Shown: positions 1 to 5,988 of the stretch, in pieces
Position numbering within the stretch: the first letter of the stretch is position 1
How the letters are laid out: each line of letters starts with the position of its first letter
Assembly (NCBI GenBank): GCA_021162505.1
Contig: JAGGYO010000262.1
Span: 1-8,894, forward strand
Direction: 5' to 3'
Source of the DNA: a bacterium
Lineage (GTDB): Bacteria; AUK180
Length of the DNA: 8,894 nucleotides
Made by a program: the position numbers and the translations under genes
The notes under the pieces: model-generated
The model's database searches: none
The model's input: the letters and a program-made list of their open reading frames with translations, nothing else
Told to the model about the DNA's origin: nothing

Positions 1-401
1 ATATATATCTTGTCATGTTTTTTTTACTATTCCTTTTCTCATGTAAAGGAGGGAAAACATTCATAGAATCATATGAGAAACATCCTATTTTATCTCATAT
101 TGAAAAAATGTGGACATTTAAAAATGGAGATCTCTCAATAAAGATTTTTCAAGTAGCCAAACCTGAAAATAATGACTTTAAAAAAATTATTTTTTCAATT
201 TATAATTTAAGCGACTCCAAACAATTTGAAACAAAACTTGACCTACAGGAAGTAAAAAATATTTCCCTAAATGACAGCACTATAAATATAAAAGGGTTAA
301 GAAAAAATAAAAAGGGAAGATCCGTAAAGATTACTTATTCTGTAAAGTATTTTACACAGGGAAATATTATTAATAATAAAATTGAAATAATAAAAGATTA
401 G
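1..401 (+). CDS. Putative lipoprotein, 5' end outside window
   Basis: Short exported protein of unknown function, probably lipid-anchored. The frame has no stop back to the window edge (first whole codon at 3). The ATG at 15 has no Shine-Dalgarno sequence before it and would give a signal peptide with no basic N-terminus, so the true start probably lies upstream of the window. The visible N-terminus is a hydrophobic stretch ending in a lipobox-like LFSC, with the candidate lipidated Cys in codon 42-44, followed by KGGK. The remaining ~115 residues are polar, Lys/Asn/Ile-rich and strand-forming, with no motif I recognise. Its stop codon TAG overlaps the ribosome binding site of the next gene, so the two are almost certainly co-transcribed. 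The lipoprotein call is fairly secure; the function is unknown. Confidence 0.65.
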   Translation, partial: IYLVMFFLLFLFSCKGGKTFIESYEKHPILSHIEKMWTFKNGDLSIKIFQVAKPENNDFKKIIFSIYNLSDSKQFETKLDLQEVKNISLNDSTINIKGLRKNKKGRSVKITYSVKYFTQGNIINNKIEIIKD

Positions 402-410
402 GAGGGGTAT

Positions 411-1142
411 ATGAAAAAATATGTTTTATTCTTTTTTCTTTTACTATTGTTTGTCTCAAATATTGCGTCTACGAATATAACTTATGAGAATATTAGGCAT
501 AAAATACACTACTCTAAATGTGAAAATATAAATATACCTGAATATAATGATCCCATTAAGGTGAGAGGGGTTTTCACCTATGATAAAAGGGGGAAATTCA
601 CTTTTAATGGGGAGATAGTATTCAATTCTGATAAAAATGAAACCTTTCCTCTGGGGCAATTATTGGAAAAAGGTATTTATAAAATAGATGCGCATATGCA
701 TATGCTTTCACCGGTGCTCATCACAGTTAAAGAAGATGTAAAAGTGAAGTTAAACGGTAAGATCCTTAAACCCCAAAAGGTAAAAAAGGGCTATGTTTTC
801 AATATACCCGGCTGTAATATATGCATGAATACATTGAAATTCATCGTTTTGGGAAATAATAAGACCATTACCATAGTAAAGATCACCATAAAAAAAATCG
901 AAATTCTAACTTATGAAAACCTTATTAAATTTATACTACCGAATATTGATAATTCAAAAGGAGAAAAACACTTTAAAATAAAAATAATATTTGATGAGGA
1001 GAAGAAGATCTCTTCTATCTTAGTGCTTAATAGTAATTTCACCGAAGAGGAAGAAAGCAACTTTATTAAAGCAATCAAAAATGGAGAGGTATTGAGAAAA
1101 GAAAATATCGGAACATCCTTGATATATAAATATATTAAATGA
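411..1142 (+). CDS. Secreted protein of unknown function with CxxC motif
   Basis: Unrecognised exported protein of 243 aa. The start is fixed by GGAGGGG at 401-407. The N-terminus MKK followed by ~14 hydrophobic residues is a Sec signal peptide, with cleavage probable near A19-S20. The mature part has a lone C37, a strand-rich central region with the unusual run DAHMHM (about 93-98), and the pair C135-x-x-C138 inside PGCNICM. CxxC could bind metal or act as a redox pair, but with no thioredoxin-like surroundings this is only a possibility. The C-terminal ~55 residues (KIKIIFDEEKKISSILVLN) alternate strand and helix, loosely like a small secreted alpha/beta domain. It follows the lipoprotein gene by 9 bp. 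No family assigned. Confidence 0.75.
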   Translation: MKKYVLFFFLLLLFVSNIASTNITYENIRHKIHYSKCENINIPEYNDPIKVRGVFTYDKRGKFTFNGEIVFNSDKNETFPLGQLLEKGIYKIDAHMHMLSPVLITVKEDVKVKLNGKILKPQKVKKGYVFNIPGCNICMNTLKFIVLGNNKTITIVKITIKKIEILTYENLIKFILPNIDNSKGEKHFKIKIIFDEEKKISSILVLNSNFTEEEESNFIKAIKNGEVLRKENIGTSLIYKYIK

Positions 1143-1199
1143 TTTTTGCGGGAAGATATTTTGTTTTTTTTAGATTTTTTGTTAACATATGTAATAATT

Positions 1200-1204
1200 G
1201 GAGG
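1200..1204 (+). promoter_or_regulatory. Ribosome binding site fixing the MIP18-like start
   Basis: A perfect GGAGG lies 7 nt before the ATG at 1212. It decides against the longer in-frame TTG start at 1146, which would add 22 hydrophobic residues not expected in this cytosolic family and has no Shine-Dalgarno sequence. Confidence 0.8.
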
Positions 1205-1211
1205 TATTATC

Positions 1212-1511
1212 ATGGTAGATAAGGAACAAGTAAAAAATGCATTAGAAAAGGTTTTAGATCCTGAGATCGGGATCGATATAGTTTCGTTGGGATTGATATA
1301 TAGTATTAAGGTTGAAAAAGCAATTGCAAAAATAAAAATGACATTGACCATTCCCGGTTGTCCCTTAGCAAATTATATTACACAAGAGGCAAAACACACG
1401 GTAGAGGAAATAGATGGTATCGAAGAAGCCGAGATCGAACTTGTTTATGATCCTCCATGGTCACCTGATATGATACCTGAGGAAACAAGGAAAAAGTTGG
1501 GATTGGAGTAA
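1212..1511 (+). CDS. MIP18/SufT-like Fe-S cluster assembly protein (DUF59)
   Basis: Cytosolic 99-aa protein of the MIP18 (DUF59) family, whose members help load Fe-S clusters onto target proteins. Family hallmarks visible: DPEIGIDIVSLGLIY at 16-30, where the family has DPE(I/L)..(D/N)IV.LGL(I/V)Y; MTLTIPGCPL at 43-52 with the conserved reactive C50; and the C-terminal DPPWSPDMI at 80-88, as in YitW-type bacterial members. Length is normal for a stand-alone member. The 69-bp gap from the previous gene is AT-rich with no convincing promoter or terminator, and the ligase gene follows 5 bp after the stop. PaaD of phenylacetate catabolism is a longer relative, so adjacency to a ligase should not be read as a paa cluster. 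Family certain; specific client unknown. Confidence 0.93.
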   Translation: MVDKEQVKNALEKVLDPEIGIDIVSLGLIYSIKVEKAIAKIKMTLTIPGCPLANYITQEAKHTVEEIDGIEEAEIELVYDPPWSPDMIPEETRKKLGLE

Positions 1512-1516
1512 TAAAT

Positions 1517-3043
1517 ATGTTAGAACATAAAACTTTGAATATTGCCATCAATGAAGCTTTTCGGGAATATAAAAATAAAATTGCAGTTAAATTTGGCAAG
1601 ACAAAGTATAAATATAAAGAAGTACATGAAATTTCCAATAGGATTATACATTTTTTGGAAAAACTCGGCATAAAATATGGGGATAAAATATCGGTCTTAT
1701 CATCAAATATCCCCGAACTTATTTTTCTGCATACCGCAGCATTGAGAATGGGCATTATTATTGTTCCCATAAATTATCTTTTAAAAGGAGATGAGATCAA
1801 GTATATTCTTGAAGATAGCGGTGCAAAAACATTATTTATTGAGAGTAGGTTTTTAAATGAAGTTGAACCTCTCCTTAATGAAAAAATAATTGACAATTTG
1901 ATCTTCTTGGAAAAAGGCGAAGGATATCCTGTACTAATGGATGAAATAAAAATGTGTGATAAAGATGATAAAAATCTTACTTTTCCCGTAAAAGAGCAGG
2001 ATTATGCTTTGATAATATATACATCAGGTACTACCGGGAGACCTAAGGGAGTTATTTTATCTCATAAAAATATTATATCTAATTTTAGAGATCTTATTTT
2101 ATTTACCAAGATCTCTCACAAGGAGGTAATGTATACTCTTTTACCGTTATTTCACGCGTATTCTTATACGGTAACCTTTATTGTTCCGCTTTTATGGGGT
2201 CTCAAAATGGTAGTGTTCAATAATCTTAAGAACGGGAAGCTCATGTTGAAAACCATGATAAAAGAAAAAGTAACTTTTTTTGTAGCATTGCCAACTATTT
2301 TTAATGCTCTTTCAAAGGCAAATCTACCTAAGATAATTAAACATATAAATTCATTAAAGTTCTGTGTATCAGGTGCAGCACCATTACCACCGGCAACTGT
2401 GGAGAACTTTAAGAACAAATTCGGCATCTATATACACGAAGGCTATGGGCTTTCTGAAACTTCACCTGTAGCTGCCATTGGAGACCTATATAAAAAACCT
2501 AAGATCGGGAGTGTCGGCAAGCCATTGCCCTCAGTTGAAGCGAAGATCGTCAATGATAATGAAGAGGAGCTTCCCATGGGTGATGTCGGAGAGATCATCC
2601 TCAGGGGTCCCAATGTAATGGTTGGCTATTATAATAATCCCGAAGAAACAGCTAAAGCAGTTAAGAACAATTGGTTCTTTACAGGTGATTACGGCAAGAT
2701 CGATAAGGATGGCTTTATATATATTGTGGACAGAAAAAAGGATCTTATAATCAAACATGGTTTAAATATTTATCCGAGAGAAATTGAAATGGTTTTAACA
2801 AAAGAAGAAAATATAAAAGAGATTGCAGTGGTTGGATTCGAATTCGAGCCGGGCAATGAGGTTCCCATTGCATTTTACGAGAGCGTTGATTCTAAAGAAA
2901 TACCTAAAAATATTCTTTTAAATATATGTAAAAAACACTTAGCATCCTATAAAATACCTAAAAAATTCATCTTTATGAAAGAAATACCCAAAACACCCAC
3001 GGGTAAACCTTTAAAAAGAAAGTTGAAAAAAATAAAAATATGA
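1517..3043 (+). CDS. AMP-forming fatty acyl-CoA ligase family protein
   Basis: Adenylate-forming enzyme (ANL superfamily), 508 aa, the usual size for medium/long-chain acyl-CoA ligases. It should activate a carboxylic acid with ATP to the acyl-AMP and then to the thioester. Motifs in order: P-loop YTSGTTGRPKG at 168-178; GYGLSETSP at 309-317; TGD at 389-391; the hinge region DRKKDLI at 405-411 followed by KHGLNIYPREIE; and C-terminal PKTPTGKPLKR with the candidate catalytic Lys497. The hinge-following motif has H414 where relatives usually carry a second Gly. A GGAG at 1505-1508 supports the start. The gene sits 5 bp after the MIP18-like gene and overlaps the Fur-family gene by 4 bp (ATGA). 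Fatty acid is the likely substrate class, but chain length and other acids cannot be excluded. Confidence 0.92.
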   Translation: MLEHKTLNIAINEAFREYKNKIAVKFGKTKYKYKEVHEISNRIIHFLEKLGIKYGDKISVLSSNIPELIFLHTAALRMGIIIVPINYLLKGDEIKYILEDSGAKTLFIESRFLNEVEPLLNEKIIDNLIFLEKGEGYPVLMDEIKMCDKDDKNLTFPVKEQDYALIIYTSGTTGRPKGVILSHKNIISNFRDLILFTKISHKEVMYTLLPLFHAYSYTVTFIVPLLWGLKMVVFNNLKNGKLMLKTMIKEKVTFFVALPTIFNALSKANLPKIIKHINSLKFCVSGAAPLPPATVENFKNKFGIYIHEGYGLSETSPVAAIGDLYKKPKIGSVGKPLPSVEAKIVNDNEEELPMGDVGEIILRGPNVMVGYYNNPEETAKAVKNNWFFTGDYGKIDKDGFIYIVDRKKDLIIKHGLNIYPREIEMVLTKEENIKEIAVVGFEFEPGNEVPIAFYESVDSKEIPKNILLNICKKHLASYKIPKKFIFMKEIPKTPTGKPLKRKLKKIKI

Positions 3044-3462
3044 AGGAAAATGAAGTAAGAGAAATATTGAAAAACAGCGACTTGAAGATCACTCCGCAAA
3101 GATTGGAGATACTCAATTATATCCTCTCCAATAATCATGCTTCGGCACAAGAAATCAGAGAACATGTGTCAAAAAAGGTATCTTCTGTATCATTTTCCAC
3201 GATCTATTATACCATTGACAAACTCATTGATACGGGAATGATAATTCCCATTACGCTTGAACCGGGGGTAGTAAGGTATGACACCAATCCTGATCCTCAT
3301 TATCACATTATTTGTATCAAATGCGGTAAAATCACGGAAGTTCATATTGATCCTTTTGAAAAATTCTCTTTGGAAGAATTAAAGAAAAACGGATTTGAAG
3401 ATATTTTGGGATTTGAAATACATTTTTTCGGAATTTGTAAAAAATGTTCCAAAAAGGTGTAA
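3040..3462 (+). CDS. Fur/PerR-family metal-dependent transcriptional regulator
   Basis: DNA-binding repressor of the Fur superfamily, 140 aa. The N-terminal winged helix shows ITPQRLEIL (17-25) and the recognition region SVSFSTIYYTIDKL (49-62). The metal domain has the regulatory-site pattern H33, D81, H87, H89 and E100, and a complete structural zinc site, C92-x2-C95 and C133-x2-C136. The spacing matches PerR/Fur closely. Where Bacillus subtilis PerR has Asp104, this protein has Glu100, the residue typical of Fur, so its peroxide sensitivity is uncertain and I give no symbol. The start overlaps the ligase stop (ATGA) with no strong Shine-Dalgarno sequence, implying translational coupling. 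Being last in the unit, it may regulate its own operon, but I see no clear Fur or PerR box. Confidence 0.93.
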   Translation: MKENEVREILKNSDLKITPQRLEILNYILSNNHASAQEIREHVSKKVSSVSFSTIYYTIDKLIDTGMIIPITLEPGVVRYDTNPDPHYHIICIKCGKITEVHIDPFEKFSLEELKKNGFEDILGFEIHFFGICKKCSKKV

Positions 3463-3538
3463 TAAAAAATATACATTTTTTTTATTCATTTTTAGAAACG
3501 CATAATTAATTCCCAATATATCAGGCATTACCGTTTTG

Positions 3539-3551
3539 GCATATTATATGC
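3539..3551 (+). promoter_or_regulatory. Short perfect dyad upstream of htrA (possible operator)
   Basis: GCATATTATATGC is a perfect inverted repeat (6-bp arms around one T) in the 121-bp gap before htrA, 33 bp before its ATG. It overlaps TTGGCA (3536-3541), which resembles a -35 box but has no -10 at proper distance. Could be an operator for an envelope-stress regulator or chance in AT-rich DNA. Confidence 0.25.
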
Positions 3552-3573
3552 AGTTATGGGAAATGTATATAAT

Positions 3574-3578
3574 GGAGG
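3574..3578 (+). promoter_or_regulatory. Ribosome binding site fixing the htrA start
   Basis: GGAGG 5 nt before the ATG at 3584. It places the start at MRRKFYFLF, which gives a proper signal peptide. The frame is open 48 bp further upstream (3536), but that extension would bury the signal peptide. Confidence 0.8.
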
Positions 3579-3583
3579 TACAT

Positions 3584-4969
3584 ATGAGAAGAAAATTCTA
3601 TTTTCTTTTTCTATTTTTTTTCCTGTTTCAAATAGTAGGTTTTGCAGAAATTGAAAACACCAAAAAACAGCTTCAGTCCATTTCTGATGCATTCATTGAG
3701 GTTTCGCAAAAGATCAGACCCGCAGTTGTAAATATCAGTACTGAAGCAGAGATTTCCACCAATTTTAGCGGTTTACCGGGGTTTCCGAATGATGACATAT
3801 TCAGGCATTTTTTCGGACAACCTTCAGCCCCCGAAAAAAGGAAAGTTGAAGCTTTGGGAAGCGGATTCATAATTTCTGATGATGGTTATATAATTACCAA
3901 CTATCATGTAGTGAAAGATGCTACAAAGATAAAAGTTACGCTTTTATCAGGAAAGAAATATGAAGCCAAGGTTATAGGGATTGATAATACCATTGATATC
4001 GCATTGATCAAGATTAAAGCGAAAGGACTTGCATACGCAGATCTGGGAGATTCAGATAAGTTAAAGATCGGACAATGGGTCATTGCCATTGGTAATCCTT
4101 TCGGACTTAATTTTTCCGTTACTGCAGGGATCGTGTCAGCACTTGGAAGGCAAGGCATGACAAATTCACCATTACAACAATTAATACAAACAGATGCAGC
4201 AATTAATAGGGGAAATAGCGGTGGGCCGCTAATTGACCTCAACGGGAATGTAATAGGTATTAATACGGCAATCGTGTCCCGCTCCGGTGGTTTCGAAGGC
4301 ATAGGTTTTGCTGTTCCCGTGAATTTGGCAAAGAACATTATTCCCCAATTAAAAAAGACCGGTACGGTTAAAAGAGGCTTTTTGGGAATAACCGTGCAGA
4401 ATATCAAAAACCTGAAAAAAGGTTTTCATTTCAAGGGTGAGAACGGTGCTTTGGTTTCGGATATAACGAAGAACAGCCCGGCAGAAAAGTCGGGAATGAA
4501 AATCGGGGATATTATCGTATCAATAGACGGCAAAAAGGTTAAAGACAGTACCGATCTTGCAATAAAAATAGCGTCACATACACCTGGTGATATTATAATT
4601 TTAAGGGTATGGAGAAAAAACAAATACATGAACATTCGCGCGAAATTGTCTTCCAAAAGCAATGATTACGCGCGGACAAAATCATCCGATAAGATTGGTC
4701 TGAAAGTTAAATCTCTGACCACAAATGTAAGGAGAAATTACAAAATACCTTCTGATATACAAGGCGTTATAGTCATTTCGGTAAAGGAAGGGAAATTCGC
4801 TCAGAAAGCGGGATTACAAAAGGGAGATGTTCTATTGAAGATCAATAATTCCAGGATCACAACAATGGAAGATTATTTAAAAATAATAGCACAAGCAAAC
4901 ACAAAACGAGGGATCCTTTTTTACATTTTCAGAAACGGTGGAAAAATTTATTCATACTATGGTGAATAA
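3584..4969 (+). CDS. htrA: Periplasmic serine protease HtrA/DegP family, two PDZ domains
   Basis: Envelope quality-control protease of 461 aa that degrades or holds misfolded exported proteins. Signal peptide: MRRK, then a Phe/Leu-rich core, with likely cleavage after A21 (GFA|E). The trypsin-like domain shows the full triad: H108 in TNYHVV, D138 in DIALIK, S212 in GNSGGPL. The segment around 52-80 (Gly/Pro/Phe-rich, NDDIFRHFFGQP) fits the LA-loop region of DegP-type proteins. PDZ1 starts near R264 (RGFLGITV) and PDZ2 near K370 (KIGLKVKSL), ending close to the C-terminus. Architecture and length match DegP/DegQ/MucD rather than single-PDZ DegS. It is probably its own transcription unit, with a gap before it and an intrinsic terminator after it. 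No sigma-70 promoter of good quality is visible in front, so control may be by an alternative sigma factor. Confidence 0.95.
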   Translation: MRRKFYFLFLFFFLFQIVGFAEIENTKKQLQSISDAFIEVSQKIRPAVVNISTEAEISTNFSGLPGFPNDDIFRHFFGQPSAPEKRKVEALGSGFIISDDGYIITNYHVVKDATKIKVTLLSGKKYEAKVIGIDNTIDIALIKIKAKGLAYADLGDSDKLKIGQWVIAIGNPFGLNFSVTAGIVSALGRQGMTNSPLQQLIQTDAAINRGNSGGPLIDLNGNVIGINTAIVSRSGGFEGIGFAVPVNLAKNIIPQLKKTGTVKRGFLGITVQNIKNLKKGFHFKGENGALVSDITKNSPAEKSGMKIGDIIVSIDGKKVKDSTDLAIKIASHTPGDIIILRVWRKNKYMNIRAKLSSKSNDYARTKSSDKIGLKVKSLTTNVRRNYKIPSDIQGVIVISVKEGKFAQKAGLQKGDVLLKINNSRITTMEDYLKIIAQANTKRGILFYIFRNGGKIYSYYGE

Positions 4970-5005
4970 ACACCCGTTCTAGTTATACTTCCTCGCACCC
5001 TCGTC

Positions 5006-5044
5006 AGGCTGCAGAAAAGCCTCCTTCTCTGCAGCCCGCTTTTT
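5006..5044 (+). terminator. Rho-independent terminator after htrA
   Basis: A perfect 9-bp GC-rich stem pairs GGCTGCAGA (5007-5015) with TCTGCAGCC (5028-5036). The stem can extend past one A/C mismatch by three more pairs to a CCTC tetraloop. After CGC comes TTTTT (5040-5044). Placed 37 bp after the htrA stop. No T-run follows on the other strand, so it acts on + transcripts only. Confidence 0.87.
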
Positions 5045-5244
5045 CATATTTTAAAAGTAAAGGTTTACCCAGCACCATAAAACTGGTTCGGAGTGAAATG
5101 TTCAAAAGTTAAAAGTAATTTTGTGTTTTCTTATATCTTTATTTCCTCATCAACTCATACACCTATTTACTCATCATACTGTTTTTACAACTCCACACTC
5201 AAAATTTCTTTCACTCCTCCAACCTCTAACCTCTTCTTTTTTAT
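5045..5244. other. Intergenic region with degenerate pyrimidine-rich tract
   Basis: No convincing gene on either strand. A 10-bp direct repeat, TTAAAAGTAA, occurs at 5051-5060 and 5109-5118. From about 5145 to 5237 the + strand is almost free of G and consists of degenerate ACTC/CATC-like units (CTCATCAACTCATAC, TTTACTCATCATAC, CACTCCTCCAACC), resembling a decayed simple repeat. A + strand open frame spanning 5093-5344 has Ser/Phe/Thr-rich, non-protein-like composition and overlaps the better-supported - strand gene, so it is not annotated. Confidence 0.5.
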
Positions 5245-5522
5245 CTATGAATTCCGGGATATTTTTTTACTGAGTTTCTTTATATCTTTTTGTATTTCAT
5301 TAATACGCCACTCAAGAGAGCTTAAGATCCAGAGTTCAAAATGATTGATCTTTGCCTGCGAATGAAGAGCATAGACCAATTTTAATGAAATGATATACCT
5401 GTGGCAAGTTCAAGTGCAATAAGACGCATTGTCCCCTCACTCATTATGGAAAATATAAGCCCTCCGAGGACAAGAACAATGAAAACAATATCAAGTATTT
5501 TTGAATAAATAGATGTAACCAC
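5245..5522 (-). pseudogene. Small membrane protein gene broken by a 5-bp duplication
   Basis: Two adjacent - strand frames read as the halves of one protein. From a possible GTG at 5522, 46 codons give VVTSIYSKILD, a strong transmembrane helix (residues ~9-27, IVFIVLVLGGLIFSIM) and SEGTMRLIALELATGIS, then stop at 5382. A second frame continues KLVYALHSQAKINHFELW...EIQKDIKKLSKKI and stops at 5245. The break lies on a perfect tandem TCATT-TCATT (5384-5393). Removing one copy restores a continuous ~90-aa protein reading ...TGISLKLVYALHSQ..., with one N-terminal helix and a charged, coiled-coil-like C-terminus. It follows the Nudix gene by 18 bp on the same strand. The GTG lacks a Shine-Dalgarno sequence, so coupling to the Nudix gene, or decay of the start as well, is possible. 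Family not recognised. An assembly error would leave an intact gene. Confidence 0.65.
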
Positions 5523-5540
5523 AAAAAGTCGAAACTATCA

Positions 5541-5978
5541 TCAGATCAATTCAAAATCCTTAAAGACCTGTTTTATAATATCTTGTTTGAAATACGGGAA
5601 TTTTTCCATTGCTTTTTGTGGTTCCATCCATTTATAAGAGATAAATTCAACACTGGGTATAAAATTAAATTTCACCGTCAATTCACATAAAAAATAATAA
5701 TGGCATTGACCCTTGTAAGATTTACCTTCTCTAATATAATTTTCCAGATCATAACAATATTCCTTTTTACTTTTTCTCAATATTCGAAAATCGAAAATAT
5801 TTGTTTCTTCTTTTAATTCCCTTTTCAGGGCATCAATACTATCTTCTCCATGATCGATTCCTCCTTGGGGAAGTTGAAAATTATCAGGATGATCTTTTCT
5901 TTGAAAGACCAGGATATTCTTATGCTCGTCAATTATGATCGCCGCCACCGATTTCCTATGATCTTTATAATTATCCAT
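5541..5978 (-). CDS. rppH: RppH-like Nudix hydrolase (RNA pyrophosphohydrolase family)
   Basis: Nudix enzyme of 145 aa. RppH relatives remove pyrophosphate from triphosphorylated mRNA 5' ends to trigger decay; some relatives cleave diadenosine polyphosphates. The RppH/NudH hallmark FQLPQGGID spans 34-42. The Nudix box runs 39-61 with E45, R53-E54 and E57-E58; the usual Gly before the last hydrophobic residue is N60. SYKGQCHYYFL later matches the yxGQkqkwFL segment of RppH, and WMEPQ..EKFPYFKQDI matches its C-terminal region. I chose ATG 5978, which puts ten residues before VAAI, as E. coli RppH has before VGIV, with AAGGG just upstream. The in-frame ATG at 6011 would overlap the nitrilase gene by 23 bp. 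It lies 10 bp after the nitrilase stop in the same operon. Exact substrate is unproven. Confidence 0.87.
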   Translation of the reverse strand: MDNYKDHRKSVAAIIIDEHKNILVFQRKDHPDNFQLPQGGIDHGEDSIDALKRELKEETNIFDFRILRKSKKEYCYDLENYIREGKSYKGQCHYYFLCELTVKFNFIPSVEFISYKWMEPQKAMEKFPYFKQDIIKQVFKDFELI

Positions 5979-5988
5979 AAGACCCTTT

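Noticed and set aside
559..579. Inverted repeat AGGTGA...TCACCT
   Set aside because: Lies inside a well-supported coding region with no T-run or regulatory context.
691..704. Palindromic GCATATGCATATGC
   Set aside because: Results from the HMHM codons within the secreted-protein gene.
1161..1198. Possible promoter (TGTAATAAT) before the MIP18-like gene
   Set aside because: The resulting start site would fall inside the GGAGG ribosome binding site and the -35 match is poor; read-through is more likely.
1146..1211. TTG-initiated 22-residue hydrophobic extension of the MIP18-like protein
   Set aside because: No Shine-Dalgarno sequence at 1146, while GGAGG stands properly before ATG 1212. The family is cytosolic and starts where the ATG does.
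1212..3043. Phenylacetate degradation cluster (PaaD plus PaaK)
   Set aside because: The DUF59 protein is the short YitW/SufT type, the ligase is fatty acyl-CoA ligase-like, and no other paa gene is nearby.
3461..3486. AT-only hairpin with an 8-T run after the Fur-family gene
   Set aside because: The stem is made only of A-T pairs, so its stability is doubtful; it could be a weak terminator but may equally be AT-rich composition.
5052..5110. - strand stretch reading EHFTPNQFYGAG then stop
   Set aside because: Looks briefly protein-like, but is very short, has stops close by in all continuations and no start. Treated as chance or an unrecognisable remnant.
5093..5344. 83-codon + strand open frame
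   Set aside because: Low-complexity Ser/Phe/Thr-rich product, no Shine-Dalgarno sequence, overlaps the more protein-like - strand gene, and lies partly in the repeat tract.
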